64,000 nt of DNA from Lolliginicoccus suaedae (GCF_008312885.1 NZ_VSSO01000001.1:310001-374000), one strand, 5' to 3'; counted from the first letter of the stretch, positions 1 through 9,794 are shown. Numbers and translations are program-made. Notes: generated by a model not told the origin, from the sequence alone.

Positions 1-1
1 G

Positions 2-3000
2 CTGCGCATCCTGGGCGGCAAGCGCGCGTGGGAGGACGGCATCGACGCGGTGCTCGCGTCGGGATTGCCTGTCGTGGTGGTCAGCGGCGAGATCGCGCCG
101 GACGCGGAGCTGATGGAGCTATCCACGGTGGCGGCCGGAGTGGCTGCCCAGGCGCACAACTATCTCGCGCAGGGCGGCCCGGCGAACCTGGAGCAACTGC
201 ACAATTTCCTTTCCGACACGGTGCTGCTGACCGGCCTGGGCTTCGAGGATCCGCAGGCCTTGCCGGACTGGGGCTACCTCGAGCGCAATCCGGCGGAGCT
301 GCCCGCGGACGTGCCGACGGTGACGGTGCTGTACTACCGGGCACAGCATCTCGCGGGCAACACCGGCTATGTGCATGCGCTGTGCGATGCGATCGAGGCC
401 GCGGGCGCGCATGCGGTGCCGATCTATTGCGCATCGCTGCGCGCGGCGTCCCCGGCGCTGCTCGATGCGCTCGGGCAGTCCGATGCGATGGTGGTGACGG
501 TGCTCGCGGCCGGGGGCACCAAGCCAGCGTCGGCGGGGGCCGGTGGTGATGACGAGTCGTGGGATGTCACCGAGCTTGCCGCGCTGGACATCCCGATCCT
601 GCAGGGGCTGTGCCTGACGTCGCCGCGGGCGCAGTGGGAGGCCAGCGATGATGGCCTGACACCGCTGGATGTGGCCACGCAGGTGGCGGTGCCGGAGTTC
701 GACGGCCGGATCATCACGGTTCCGTTCTCCTTCAAGGAGATCGACGACGAGGGCTTGTCGACGTATGTGCCCGATCCCGAGCGGGCCGCCCGGGTGGCGG
801 GCATCGCGGTCAATCATGCGAGGCTGGGTCGCATCAGCCCGTATCGCAAGCGTGTTGTGCTGATGCTGTCGGCGTACCCGACCAAGCATGCGCGGATCGG
901 CAACGCGGTGGGCCTCGATACGCCCGCTAGCGCGATCGCGCTGATGCAGGCGATGCGCGAGGCCGGCTATGACCTGGGGCCCGAGCAGGGTGCCGAGGCC
1001 ATTCCCGGCCTGGCCCAGCGTGATGGCGACGCTTTCATTCATGCCCTGATCGCGGCGGGCGGGCAGGATCCGGACTGGCTGACCGAGGAGCAGCTCGGCG
1101 CGAGGCCGGTGCGACTGTCGGCGAAGAAGTACCGCAAGTGGTTCTCGACGCTGCCCGCGACGCTGCGCGAGGCCGTCGAGGAGCATTGGGGCCCAGCCCC
1201 GGGCGAGCTGTTCGTCGACCGCTCGCAGGATCCGAAGGGCGAGATCGTCATCGCGGCGATGCGCTTCGGCAACCTCGTCATCATGGTGCAGCCACCACGT
1301 GGCTTCGGGGCGAACCCGGTGGCGATCTACCACGATCCTGACCTGCCGCCGAGCCACCACTATCTCGCTGCCTACCACTGGCTCGCCGCGAGCGAGGACA
1401 ACGGCGGGTTCGGCGCGCACGCGCTGATCCACCTCGGCAAGCACGGAAACCTCGAGTGGCTGCCCGGCAAGACCCTCGGGCTCTCCGCGGAGTGCGCCAC
1501 CGACGCTGCTATCGGCGACCTGCCGGTGATCTATCCGTTCCTCGTCAACGATCCCGGCGAGGGCACCCAGGCCAAGCGGCGCATCCACGCCACGCTTGTT
1601 GACCACCTCATCCCGCCGATGGCCCGCGCCGAGACCTACGGCGACATCCAGCGGCTCGAGCAGCTCCTCGACGAGCACTCGAACATCTCCGCGCTCGACC
1701 CGGCCAAGCTGCCCGCGATCCGCCAGCAGATCTGGACGCTGATGCAGGCCGCCCGCATGGACAGCGACCTCGGGCTCGAGCAGCGCCCCGATGACACCGA
1801 GTTCGACGACATGCTCATGCACGTCGACGGCTGGCTCTGCGAGATCAAGGACGTGCAGATCCGCGACGGCCTGCACATCCTCGGGCGGCGGCCTCGCGGC
1901 GACGAGGAGGTCGATCTCGTCCTCGCGATGCTGCGGGCCCGGCAGATGTGGGGCGGCGAGCAGTCCGTTCCGGGCCTGCGCGAGGCCCTGGGCCTGAGCG
2001 AGGACGGCGACGAGGCGCGCGTCCGTGTCGATGAGATCGAGCAGCAGGCCCGCGAGATGCTGCGCGAGCTCGCCGAGCGCAAGTGGAAGCCCAAGCACAT
2101 CGGCAGGCTCACCGACGACAAGACCGTGGCGCGGATCCTCGAGTTCGCGTGCGAGGAGATCGTGCCGCGGCTGCGCGAGACCCGCGAGGAGATCCCCCGC
2201 ATCCTCCACGCCCTCGCCGGTGGCTTCATCCCCGCCGGGCCGAGCGGCTCCCCGCTGCGCGGGCTGATCAACGTGCTGCCCACCGGGCGCAACTTCTACT
2301 CCGTCGACCCGAAGGCCATCCCGTCGCAGCTCGCGTGGGAGACCGGGCAGGCCATGGCCGACTCGCTGCTCGCCCGCTACCGGGCCGATCACGGCGAGTG
2401 GCCGCGCAACGTGGGCATCTCTGTGTGGGGCACGTCCGCGATGCGCACCTCCGGCGACGACATCGCCGAGGTGTTCGCGCTCCTCGGGGTGCGACCAGTG
2501 TGGGACGAGGCGTCGCGGCGCGTCCGGTCCCTCGAAGTCATCCCGCTCGAGGAGCTCGGCCGCCCGCGCATCGACGTCACCGTGCGCATCAGTGGCTTCT
2601 TCCGCGATGCGTTCCCGCATGTGCTCGCGCTCCTCGACGACGCGGTCCGCATGGTCGCCGACCTCGAGGAGCCACGCAAGAAGAACTACGTCCGCAAGCA
2701 CGTGCAGGCCGACCTCGAGCGGCACGGCGACCATCGCCGCGCCACCACCCGCATCTTCGGCTCCAAGCCAGGAACCTACGGCGCGGGCCTGCTGCAGCTC
2801 ATGGACGCCCGCAACTGGCGCACCGACGCCGACCTCGCCGAGGTCTACACCACCTGGGGCGGCTACGCCTACGGCCGCGGCCTCGACGGCATCCCCGCCG
2901 GGGATGACATGCGCGACGCCTACCGGCGCATCAGCGTGGCGGTGAAGAACATCGACACCCGCGAGCACGACATCGCCGACTCCGACGACTACTTCCAATA

Positions 3001-3478
3001 CCACGGCGGCATGGTCGCCACAGTGCGCGCCCTCACCGGCACTGACCCCGAGGCCTACGTCGGGGACAGCACCCGGCCCGAGTCGGTGCGCACCCGCACC
3101 CTCAACGAGGAGACGCGGCGGGTGTTCCGGGCGCGCGTGGTCAACCCGCGCTGGATGTCGGCGATGCGCCGCCACGGCTACAAGGGTGCCTTCGAGATGG
3201 CCGCCACCGTGGATTACCTGTTCGGGCTCGACGCCACCGCCGGCGTCATGGACGACTGGATGTACGAGCAGCTGACCAGCAACTATGTGCTCGACGAGAC
3301 CAACCGCGAGTTCTTCGACCAATCGAACCCGTGGGCGCTGCACGGCATCTCGGAGCGGTTGCTCGAGGCGGCGCAGCGCGGACTGTGGGCGCAGCCGGAC
3401 CCGGCCACGCTCGCCGCGCTCAAGGATGCCTATCTGCGCAGCGAGGGCAACCTCGAGGGGGACAGCGCCCATGCATGA
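2..3478 (+). CDS. cobN: Cobaltochelatase subunit CobN, 5'-truncated by window edge
   Basis: Large subunit of the aerobic (late cobalt insertion) cobaltochelatase, which inserts cobalt into hydrogenobyrinic acid a,c-diamide using ATP with the CobS/CobT or ChlI/ChlD-type partners. The visible 1158 residues are in one open frame from base 2; the true start lies upstream of the window. Family hallmarks include YHDPDLPPSHHYLAAYHW, HALIHLGKHGNLEWLPGK and the C-terminal region with YKGAFEMAATVDYLFG. CobN/BchH/ChlH-type proteins are about 1200-1300 aa, so only a short N-terminal piece is missing. The stop overlaps the next start by 8 bp (ATGCATGA), so the two genes are probably co-translated. Family assignment is secure; participation in B12 synthesis is inferred, since no other cob genes are visible. 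Confidence 0.95.
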   Translation: MRILGGKRAWEDGIDAVLASGLPVVVVSGEIAPDAELMELSTVAAGVAAQAHNYLAQGGPANLEQLHNFLSDTVLLTGLGFEDPQALPDWGYLERNPAELPADVPTVTVLYYRAQHLAGNTGYVHALCDAIEAAGAHAVPIYCASLRAASPALLDALGQSDAMVVTVLAAGGTKPASAGAGGDDESWDVTELAALDIPILQGLCLTSPRAQWEASDDGLTPLDVATQVAVPEFDGRIITVPFSFKEIDDEGLSTYVPDPERAARVAGIAVNHARLGRISPYRKRVVLMLSAYPTKHARIGNAVGLDTPASAIALMQAMREAGYDLGPEQGAEAIPGLAQRDGDAFIHALIAAGGQDPDWLTEEQLGARPVRLSAKKYRKWFSTLPATLREAVEEHWGPAPGELFVDRSQDPKGEIVIAAMRFGNLVIMVQPPRGFGANPVAIYHDPDLPPSHHYLAAYHWLAASEDNGGFGAHALIHLGKHGNLEWLPGKTLGLSAECATDAAIGDLPVIYPFLVNDPGEGTQAKRRIHATLVDHLIPPMARAETYGDIQRLEQLLDEHSNISALDPAKLPAIRQQIWTLMQAARMDSDLGLEQRPDDTEFDDMLMHVDGWLCEIKDVQIRDGLHILGRRPRGDEEVDLVLAMLRARQMWGGEQSVPGLREALGLSEDGDEARVRVDEIEQQAREMLRELAERKWKPKHIGRLTDDKTVARILEFACEEIVPRLRETREEIPRILHALAGGFIPAGPSGSPLRGLINVLPTGRNFYSVDPKAIPSQLAWETGQAMADSLLARYRADHGEWPRNVGISVWGTSAMRTSGDDIAEVFALLGVRPVWDEASRRVRSLEVIPLEELGRPRIDVTVRISGFFRDAFPHVLALLDDAVRMVADLEEPRKKNYVRKHVQADLERHGDHRRATTRIFGSKPGTYGAGLLQLMDARNWRTDADLAEVYTTWGGYAYGRGLDGIPAGDDMRDAYRRISVAVKNIDTREHDIADSDDYFQYHGGMVATVRALTGTDPEAYVGDSTRPESVRTRTLNEETRRVFRARVVNPRWMSAMRRHGYKGAFEMAATVDYLFGLDATAGVMDDWMYEQLTSNYVLDETNREFFDQSNPWALHGISERLLEAAQRGLWAQPDPATLAALKDAYLRSEGNLEGDSAHA

Positions 3479-4325
3479 AGTCGGCGTCCATGACGCGAGC
3501 ACGGTCGAGGCATTCCTGCCCACGCGTGACACCACGCTGTGCATCTCGCTCGCCGCGCGGCCGAGCAACATCGGCACCCGGTTCCACAACTTCCTGTACC
3601 GGCAGCTCGGCCTCGACTACCTGTACAAGGCATTCACCACCGAGGACATCACCGCGGCCATCGGTGGGGTGCGGGCGCTGGGCATCCGTGGCTGCAGCAT
3701 CTCCATGCCGTTCAAGGAAGCCGTCATCCCGCTGCTCGACGCGATCGACGAATCGGCCGCCGCGATCGACTCGGTGAACACTATTGTCAACGACCACGGG
3801 ACCCTCACCGGCTACAACACCGACTACCTCGCCGTCCGTGCGCTGCTCGCCAGCAACCGGATCCCCGCGAGCACCCCCACGTTGGTGCGGGGCAGCGGCG
3901 GCATGGCCAAGGCTGTCACCGCCGCCCTGCGCGACAGCGGCTTCACCGACGTCACCATCGTGGCCCGCAACGAGACGACTGGTTCCGCTCTCGCTGACCG
4001 GTACAGCTACCGCTGGGCCGCCACCCCGGACCAGCAGGCGGGGCTGCTCATCAACGCCACTCCCATCGGTATGGAGCACCAGCCGGGACTGCCCTTCACC
4101 GCCGAGCAGGTCGCCGCAGCACGCTGGGTGCTCGATGTGATCGCTATGCCTGCCCGCACCGAGCTGCTCGACCTCGCCGACGAGCATGGTGCCACCACCA
4201 TCCCCGGAACCGAGGTCATCGCCCTGCAGGCCGCCGAGCAGTTCATCCGCTACACCGGCATCGAGCCGCCCGCCGAGCTGATCGCCGCGGCCTCCCGCTT
4301 CTCCCGCGAGGCGCCAGGCCAGTAA
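3471..4325 (+). CDS. Shikimate 5-dehydrogenase-like protein
   Basis: 284-aa NAD(P)-dependent dehydrogenase of the AroE/YdiB family, which reduces 3-dehydroshikimate or the related quinate. The N-terminal substrate domain holds a catalytic-type Lys in [15 protein letters not shown] (about residue 80) and the Asn-Thr-Asp of GYNTDYLAV. The C-terminal Rossmann domain starts with [11 protein letters not shown] (GxGGxA-like). The ATG at 3471 overlaps the cobN stop, which supports this start over upstream in-frame codons. Mycobacteria carry a separate canonical aroE with other aro genes; the cobN context here suggests a paralogue rather than the housekeeping enzyme. Substrate preference cannot be read from the sequence. 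Confidence 0.85.
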   Translation: MHEVGVHDASTVEAFLPTRDTTLCISLAARPSNIGTRFHNFLYRQLGLDYLYKAFTTEDITAAIGGVRALGIRGCSISMPFKEAVIPLLDAIDESAAAIDSVNTIVNDHGTLTGYNTDYLAVRALLASNRIPASTPTLVRGSGGMAKAVTAALRDSGFTDVTIVARNETTGSALADRYSYRWAATPDQQAGLLINATPIGMEHQPGLPFTAEQVAAARWVLDVIAMPARTELLDLADEHGATTIPGTEVIALQAAEQFIRYTGIEPPAELIAAASRFSREAPGQ

Positions 4326-4452
4326 CGCTTGGGACACCCCGCGCGGCGAAACCCCCGGCATCGCCACCAGGCTCGTCTACTGTCGTCCACGACCATTCCC
4401 CGCACTCGGATCGTCCGGCACGTTCCTGCCGGTGAAGGGAACACCACAGCGC

Positions 4453-5529
4453 ATGGCACCGATCACCTTCGACAAGACCACCCGCATCTATCCCGGCTCC
4501 ACCACCCCCGCCGTCGACCAGCTCGACCTGCACATCGAGGACGGCGAGTTCCTCGTCCTCGTCGGTCCCTCGGGATGCGGCAAGTCCACCAGCCTGCGAA
4601 TGCTCGCCGGGCTCGAGGACGTCGATGGTGGCCACATTCGCATCGGCGAGAAGGATGTCACCCACCTCGACCCCAAGGACCGGGACATCGCCATGGTGTT
4701 CCAGAACTACGCGCTCTACCCGCACATGACTGTCGGCGAGAACATGGGCTTCTCCCTCAAGCTCGCCAAGACGCCCAAGGCCGAGATCCGCGAGCGCGTC
4801 GCCGCGGCCGCCGACCTGCTTGGTCTCGCCGACTTCCTCGACCGCAAGCCCAAGGCGCTCTCGGGCGGGCAGCGGCAGCGCGTCGCCATGGGTCGCGCGA
4901 TTGTCCGCCAGCCGCAGGTCTTCCTGATGGACGAGCCGCTGTCGAACCTCGATGCGAAGCTGCGCGTGCAGACCCGCACCCAGATCGCCCAGCTGCAGCG
5001 GCGCCTCGGCACCACCACGGTGTATGTCACCCATGACCAGGTGGAGGCCATGACCATGGGCGACCGGGTGGCGGTGCTCGATAAGGGCGTGCTGCAGCAA
5101 TGCGACAACCCGCGGGAACTCTACCGCAATCCTGCCAATGTGTTTGTTGCCGGGTTCATCGGATCGCCTGCCATGAACCTCTACACGATCCCGCTCGAGG
5201 GTGACGAGGTGCGCATCGGAGGGACCACGATCCGGCTCAGCCGGGACGCGGCCGCCACCGCGGGCACGGAAGTGGTGATCGGCATCCGGCCCGAGCACCT
5301 CACGGTCGTCGACGAGGGGCTGCGGGTCGAGGTCGATGTCGTCGAGGAGCTGGGCTCCGAGGCATTCATCTATGGGCGGGCCGAGATCGCGGGGGCGGAG
5401 CAGGACATCGTGGCCCGGGTGGACTGGCGCAATCCGCCGCGCAAGGGCGGCACGATCCACGTCGCGATCGACGCCGACCATGTCCACATGTTCGCCCCGC
5501 GCGGCGATGGCGCGCGACTGCCCCGGTAG
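4453..5529 (+). CDS. ABC transporter ATP-binding protein, UgpC/MsmK/SugC type
   Basis: 358-aa cytoplasmic ATPase of the carbohydrate-import (CUT1) class. Walker A is GPSGCGKS (about residue 37), the signature is [14 protein letters not shown], Walker B is [16 protein letters not shown] and the H-loop is VYVTHD. Residues about 240-358 form the C-terminal TOBE/OB regulatory domain ([15 protein letters not shown]) typical of MalK/UgpC. Start ATG 4453 is chosen because an in-frame GTG at 4432 has no ribosome site and the conserved N-terminus begins after it. No permease or binding protein is adjacent, so it is probably a shared ATPase serving several sugar importers, as MsmK does. Substrate is unknown. 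Confidence 0.9.
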   Translation: MAPITFDKTTRIYPGSTTPAVDQLDLHIEDGEFLVLVGPSGCGKSTSLRMLAGLEDVDGGHIRIGEKDVTHLDPKDRDIAMVFQNYALYPHMTVGENMGFSLKLAKTPKAEIRERVAAAADLLGLADFLDRKPKALSGGQRQRVAMGRAIVRQPQVFLMDEPLSNLDAKLRVQTRTQIAQLQRRLGTTTVYVTHDQVEAMTMGDRVAVLDKGVLQQCDNPRELYRNPANVFVAGFIGSPAMNLYTIPLEGDEVRIGGTTIRLSRDAAATAGTEVVIGIRPEHLTVVDEGLRVEVDVVEELGSEAFIYGRAEIAGAEQDIVARVDWRNPPRKGGTIHVAIDADHVHMFAPRGDGARLPR

Positions 5530-5534
5530 CGGGA

Positions 5535-5540
5535 TACGCT
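5535..5540 (+). promoter_or_regulatory. -10 element TACGCT, leaderless start
   Basis: TACGCT lies 6 nt upstream of the ATG at 5547 and there is no Shine-Dalgarno sequence. This is the spacing of actinobacterial leaderless transcripts and supports the ATG at 5547 over the GTG at 5541. Confidence 0.5.
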
Positions 5541-5546
5541 GTGCGC

Positions 5547-5927
5547 ATGGCTCCGACGTTCCAGGAACTCGCTGAGGCGAAATATGTGCTGCTGAACAGC
5601 TACCGCAAGGATGGCACCACAGTGGGCACGCCCTTGTGGGTGGCTGCCGACGGCGATCGGCTGCTCGTGTGGACCGAGACCAGCTCCTACAAGGTCAAGC
5701 GGATCGGGCGGGATCCGCGCGTCACCATCGCGGTGTGTGGCGCGCGCGGCAAGCCCAGCGGGGAATCTGTCGAGGCTCATGCCGTGGTCCTCGACCAGGA
5801 CGGTACCGAGCTTGCCCGCCGCCTCATCTCCGACAAGTACGGCATCCTCGGCAAGCTCCTCGTCAAGGGAAGCCTGCTGCGCCGGGGGCGGCGCGGGACG
5901 GTGGGAATCGCGCTAAAGCTCGTCTAG
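5547..5927 (+). CDS. PPOX-class (split-barrel flavin/F420) family protein
   Basis: 126-aa protein of the pyridoxamine 5'-phosphate oxidase-like split-barrel superfamily. Visible hallmarks are YVLLNSYRKDGTTVGTPLWV followed by DRLLVWTETSSYKVKRIGRDPRVTIAVC, the usual arrangement in actinobacterial PPOX-class F420-dependent oxidoreductases (TIGR03666-like subgroup). Such proteins act as soluble dimers that reduce unknown substrates with F420H2 or bind heme/flavin. It begins a few bases after the ABC ATPase but probably has its own leaderless promoter. The cofactor (F420 versus FMN) is inferred from lineage only. Confidence 0.8.
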   Translation: MAPTFQELAEAKYVLLNSYRKDGTTVGTPLWVAADGDRLLVWTETSSYKVKRIGRDPRVTIAVCGARGKPSGESVEAHAVVLDQDGTELARRLISDKYGILGKLLVKGSLLRRGRRGTVGIALKLV

Positions 5928-5944
5928 CGGCGCGCTCAGTGGAG

Positions 5945-6124
5945 CTATCTGGTTCCAGGGTGGGCACTGGCGATAGCGCCGCCGGGTTCGAGCACATGCG
6001 TGTGGGCCGGTGGCTCAGGCGGGGTGGCCTGCGTGCCGAGCGGGGTGAGCACCGCTGCGGCAAGGGCGACCACGGAGCCGGCGACGACGGCAGCATAGCG
6101 GAGCGTTGCTGCTGTAGCTGTCAT
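5945..6124 (-). CDS. Small exported or membrane-anchored peptide, hypothetical
   Basis: A 59-aa frame on the minus strand, convergent with the PPOX gene. It has a basic start (MTATAATLRY), a hydrophobic stretch (about residues 11-29, AAVVAGSVVALAAAVLTPLG) and a short Pro/Thr/Ala tail, consistent with a signal peptide or single anchor. A purine-rich ribosome-binding sequence (GGAAAGGCGGG) precedes the ATG at 6124. I recognise no family. The high-GC background makes short frames common, so support rests on the ribosome site and hydrophobic pattern. Confidence 0.4.
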   Translation of the reverse strand: MTATAATLRYAAVVAGSVVALAAAVLTPLGTQATPPEPPAHTHVLEPGGAIASAHPGTR

Positions 6125-6368
6125 GATCACCCGCCTTTCCGGATCGTTGTCGCAAGACGCCTATAAAGAAAAGTATCGGGGAAATGTGACATCCGAAAGG
6201 CCTGCCTGTAAAGGGCAATGACCGGGCAAAGCGGACGACCGGGCGCTCATGGCGGTGAACTGTTGACGGCCAACAGGTCCCGGCCACCAGCACGATGCCC
6301 CAGTGTATCCCTGTGCGCGGGATCACCCGTCCACAGAGCGGGACACCCTGCCGCGGCAAGCCGTCGCG
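6125..6368. other. Intergenic stretch without recognised gene
   Basis: 244 bp between the small exported peptide and the tldE stop, with somewhat lower GC near 6150-6220. No convincing coding frame, RNA gene or long hairpin is seen; it probably carries the promoter of the small peptide gene. Confidence 0.5.
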
Positions 6369-7745
6369 TCAGGTCGCCTGGCTCACCGACGACATATGGA
6401 AATCAGGGACGCGCAACGGGGGCATGATCGCGCGGGTGAACCAGTCCGCCCACTCGCGCGGCAGTGTCCGCTCGCTCGCTCCCGCCTCGTTCGCGCGCTC
6501 GAGCAGGCTCACCGGGCTCTCGTTGAAGCGGAAGTTGTTGACCTCGCCGACGATCTCGCCATCCTCGATCAGGTAGACACCATCGCGGGTGAGCCCGGTG
6601 AGCAGCACTGTCGCCGGATCGACCTCCCGGATGTACCACAAGCAGGTCAGCAGCAGTCCCCGCTGGGTGGCGCGCACCATCTCCTCGATAGTTGCCTCCG
6701 ACCCGCCTCGCAGCTCGAGATTGTGCGCGGCCTGCGCGGGCTGGGCATCGAAATGGGCGGCACCGGACCGGCTGTAGGGCAGCGCGGCAAGCTGACCGTT
6801 GGCTATCCAATCGATGGCTTCGATGGGCAGTCCATTGTCGAACACTGACACATCCTCGGACGACGAGGACGTCGCCACGAACGGGATCGCCGCGACGCCG
6901 GGGGAGCCCGGATCGGTGCGCAGCGACAGCGGCAGGGTTGCGATCCTCTCACCGACGCGTGTGCCGCCGCCTGGCCGGGAGAACGCTGACCGCCCCTCGC
7001 GCGCGCTGCGGCCGCTCAACGACCACAGCAGCGGGATCATCAGGTCCGCCGCAGCCGACGGAGGGAGGATCACCTCATAGCGACCCGCCGGCAGCTCCAC
7101 CCGCGTCCGCGACCAGCCGAGCCGCCGATCGAGCTCGCGCAGCAACGCTGAAGCATCGACGTCGCGGAAATCCGTTGTCCCGGCACCCACCCAGGCACTG
7201 GCCACATGCGTGCCGTGGTCGCGCTTGCCGTTGATCTCGATCGACCCGGTGTGCTGCACCCAGCGGCGGCGCACGCCCCCGCTCGTCCCCAGCCACGTGG
7301 TACGCACCACGTGATGGGCGAACCCGAACAACCGGTCGGGACCATCGAACGCCGCGGAGAGGGGAGCGACGAGGCCAGCGAACACCTCGATGGAGGTCGT
7401 CGATGGAGGCTCGGCCCAGTTTCCATCCGGATCGCTCGCGCCCACCAGCGGCATCGATTCGGCGGAAGGTGCTGCCGCGCGCGCGGTCTCCTCGCTGGCC
7501 CGCACCACATCGGCGATGTCACCAGCGTCCACGCTCGCGCTATCGACCACGCCCACCGATACCCCGTTGTCGCTGGCGATGAACGACACCACCGACCACT
7601 CCCGGTACACCGACGAGCCATTAGTGGTCATCGAGCTGTTCGCCCACCGCAGCGACGCCTCGGAGACATCCGCGACGATCACCGCGACATCATCGGCCAC
7701 CGAGACGGCGAGCACCTGCTCGATCAACTCCTGCGCGGCGATCAT
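6369..7745 (-). CDS. tldE: TldE/PmbA-family metalloprotease subunit
   Basis: 458-aa partner subunit of the TldD/TldE (PmbA) protease, which in bacteria forms a heterodimer that degrades or matures unfolded peptides. Like other TldE/PmbA proteins it lacks the zinc-binding HExxxH of TldD. Conserved C-terminal features include PYSRSGAAHFDAQP, NLELRGGS and LLLTCLWYIREVDPATVLLTGLTRDGVYLIEDGEI. The ATG at 7745 overlaps the tldD stop in an ATGA junction, giving tight translational coupling. Longer upstream in-frame extensions run into tldD and are rejected. The peptide substrate here is unknown. Confidence 0.9.
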   Translation of the reverse strand: MIAAQELIEQVLAVSVADDVAVIVADVSEASLRWANSSMTTNGSSVYREWSVVSFIASDNGVSVGVVDSASVDAGDIADVVRASEETARAAAPSAESMPLVGASDPDGNWAEPPSTTSIEVFAGLVAPLSAAFDGPDRLFGFAHHVVRTTWLGTSGGVRRRWVQHTGSIEINGKRDHGTHVASAWVGAGTTDFRDVDASALLRELDRRLGWSRTRVELPAGRYEVILPPSAAADLMIPLLWSLSGRSAREGRSAFSRPGGGTRVGERIATLPLSLRTDPGSPGVAAIPFVATSSSSEDVSVFDNGLPIEAIDWIANGQLAALPYSRSGAAHFDAQPAQAAHNLELRGGSEATIEEMVRATQRGLLLTCLWYIREVDPATVLLTGLTRDGVYLIEDGEIVGEVNNFRFNESPVSLLERANEAGASERTLPREWADWFTRAIMPPLRVPDFHMSSVSQAT

Positions 7746-9259
7746 GCCTCGCCCTCCTGAAGCGTGTTGAGCACGTTGACCTGCCGGAACAACGCCGATG
7801 GGCAACCATGGCTGACCGCGGCGACCTGGCCGGGCTGGGCCTTTCCGCAGTTGAAGGCGCCCGCGAGCTGCCACGTGCCGCGCCCGCCGACCGCCTCCAT
7901 CGAGCCCCAGAAATCAGTAGTAGTGGCCTGGTACGCCACATCGCGCACCTGCCCGGCGAGCTTGCCACCACGGATGCGGAAGAACCGCTGCCCGGTGAAC
8001 TGGAAGTTGTAGCGCTGCATGTCGATCGACCAGGAGCGATCACCCACCACGTACAGGCCATCCTCGACCATCCCGATCAACTCCTCGGTGGTGCGGTTCA
8101 CCTCTGGGTCCGGCTGCAGGGACACGTTCGGCATCCGCTGGATCGGCACGTGATGCGGCGAATCGGCATACGAGCAGCCATTGGAGCGCTCCAGGCCCAG
8201 CCGCGGCGCGAACGTGCGATCCACCTGGTAGCCGACCAGCACGCCATCGCGCACCAGGTCCCAGGATTGCCCCGCCACGCCCTCGTCATCGAACCCCACC
8301 GTCGCCAGCCCATGCTCGACCGTGCGATCCGCCGTCACATGCATGATCGGCGTGCCATAGCGCAACGAGCCCAGCTTGTCCGGAGTCGCGAACGACGTCC
8401 CCGCGTAGGCAGCCTCATAGCCGATCGCGCGGTCGTACTCCGTGGCATGCCCGATCGACTCATGGATCGTCAGCCACAGGTTCGTCGGATCGATCACCAG
8501 GTCCGTCGGCCCCGCCACCACCGACGGCGCGACGGCCTTCTCCGCTAGCCACTCGGGGATGCGGGCGAGCTCGGAATCCCAGTCCCAGCCGGTGCCTGTC
8601 ACGTACTCCCACCCGCGACCCGTCGGCGGTGCCAGCGTGCGCATCGACTCGAAAGCGCCCGAACCCTCATCGACCGTCACCGCCTCCAGCTGCGGATGCA
8701 CCCGCACCCGCTGCTGGGTGATCGACGACCCCGCCGAATCCGCGTAGTACACCTGCTCCTTCACCGCCAAGCAGGAGGCCGTCGCATGATCCACCCCCGG
8801 CGCGCGCAGCAATCGGTCCGAGTACGCGGCGAGCACATCGACCTGCTCGCGCACCGGCAGCTCGAACGGATCCAGTGCGTACGACGACACCCACGAGGCG
8901 TCCTTGTACACAGGCTCGGGCGCGAGCTCCACCTGCTCCCGGTTCAGCGCCCGCATCGCTCGCGCCACCGCCACCGCCTCGCGCGCCACCTGCGCCCCGA
9001 TATCCGGGCTCAGCAACGCGTGCGAGGCGAACCCCCACGTGCCATCGACGATCACCCGCACCGCCAGCCCCACCGTCGAGGAATCATTCGCCGACTCCAC
9101 CGCCCCATCGCGCAGCCGCAACGACCGCGACCGCAACCGATGCACCCGTACATCCGCATGCGAGGCACCCGCCTCCCGCGCCGCATCGAGCACCGCGTCG
9201 GTCAGCAAACGCGTTGGCAGGTCCAGGAAATCAGCATCGATCGAACGGGTCAGGCTCAC
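7742..9259 (-). CDS. tldD: TldD-family metalloprotease, catalytic subunit
   Basis: 505-aa catalytic half of the TldD/TldE zinc protease. The metal-binding motif HESIGHATE (HExxxH) is intact at about residue 271, followed downstream by the expected GFDDEGVAGQSWDLVRDG and YQATTTDFWGSMEAVGG blocks. The start is a GTG at 9259 preceded by TAGCCT seven bases upstream (9267-9272), which looks leaderless. It is the first gene of the tldD-tldE pair. In E. coli TldD/E processes microcin B17 and CcdA; no RiPP precursor is evident nearby, so a general peptide-quality role is the safest reading. Confidence 0.92.
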   Translation of the reverse strand: MSLTRSIDADFLDLPTRLLTDAVLDAAREAGASHADVRVHRLRSRSLRLRDGAVESANDSSTVGLAVRVIVDGTWGFASHALLSPDIGAQVAREAVAVARAMRALNREQVELAPEPVYKDASWVSSYALDPFELPVREQVDVLAAYSDRLLRAPGVDHATASCLAVKEQVYYADSAGSSITQQRVRVHPQLEAVTVDEGSGAFESMRTLAPPTGRGWEYVTGTGWDWDSELARIPEWLAEKAVAPSVVAGPTDLVIDPTNLWLTIHESIGHATEYDRAIGYEAAYAGTSFATPDKLGSLRYGTPIMHVTADRTVEHGLATVGFDDEGVAGQSWDLVRDGVLVGYQVDRTFAPRLGLERSNGCSYADSPHHVPIQRMPNVSLQPDPEVNRTTEELIGMVEDGLYVVGDRSWSIDMQRYNFQFTGQRFFRIRGGKLAGQVRDVAYQATTTDFWGSMEAVGGRGTWQLAGAFNCGKAQPGQVAAVSHGCPSALFRQVNVLNTLQEGEA

Positions 9260-9266
9260 CCCTGCG

Positions 9267-9272
9267 AGGCTA
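9267..9272 (-). promoter_or_regulatory. -10 element TAGCCT for leaderless tldD
   Basis: Read on the minus strand, TAGCCT sits 7 nt before the GTG at 9259 with no ribosome-binding sequence, as in leaderless actinobacterial mRNAs. Confidence 0.5.
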
Positions 9273-9320
9273 GCCGCAGTGTGGGTGCGCTACCAGTGGC
9301 GCGGCCGTGCGCCAGCCCCC

Positions 9321-9379
9321 GCGAGTGTGCGAAAAGCGACACGATTTCGCGCTGGAGCTGTCGTTTTGTGCACACTCGC
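9321..9379. repeat. Imperfect inverted repeat (hairpin) between tldD and a membrane gene
   Basis: Arms 9321-9341 and 9359-9379 pair at 18 of 21 positions around a 17-nt loop, the outer ten bases (GCGAGTGTGC) pairing perfectly. It lies downstream of the minus-strand membrane gene and upstream of tldD. It may be a terminator or an intergenic repeat; there is no U-tract. Confidence 0.6.
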
Positions 9380-9429
9380 GCGGCGACATCGCCGAGACGC
9401 GCAGCACCGTCACGCGGCCGAACCCCCAC

Positions 9430-9759
9430 CTACACCGCCGCGAGCACAACCGTGCCCGTGCCCCAGATCGCGAGCGCGACGGCGAATCCGACCCAGACGG
9501 AGTTGCAGATCATGCCGCGGCGGCGCGCGATGGCCCGTGCCCAGGTGCCCGCGCCGAGGCCGATGTAGCCGATCGCGGAGGAGAGTGTGCCTAGCGTGGT
9601 CTCGCCGCCGAGCCAGCCGACGTGCCGGAGCGCCACGATCGTCCCGATCACGGCCAGAGCGATCGCCGCGAGGCCCAGGAACTTCTGCTCGGTCCGGGTG
9701 AACCGCTCCTCGGAGGGCACGGCGGGGCACGAGGCGGGGGAGAGGCGGTCGAGCTCCAT
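9430..9759 (-). CDS. Small membrane protein, hypothetical
   Basis: 109-aa protein with a charged N-terminal segment (about 25 residues) and probably three hydrophobic helices: FLGLAAIALAVIGTIVAL, TLGTLSSAIGYIGLGAG and VWVGFAVALAIWGTGTVVLA. Start ATG 9759 is chosen because translation further upstream would run into the divergent kinase gene's promoter. A CATACT box 7 nt before the ATG suggests a leaderless transcript. The 49-bp region between it and the kinase gene holds both promoters back to back, so the two may be co-controlled. No function is recognised. Confidence 0.6.
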   Translation of the reverse strand: MELDRLSPASCPAVPSEERFTRTEQKFLGLAAIALAVIGTIVALRHVGWLGGETTLGTLSSAIGYIGLGAGTWARAIARRRGMICNSVWVGFAVALAIWGTGTVVLAAV

Positions 9760-9794
9760 GCCGTCCAGTATGGCGACCGCACGGCCCGGGCGCC

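Noticed and set aside
119-3589. Very long open frame antisense to cobN (about 1150 codons)
   Set aside because: It mirrors the codon structure of a high-GC gene; the translation shows no family features while the forward frame is clearly CobN.
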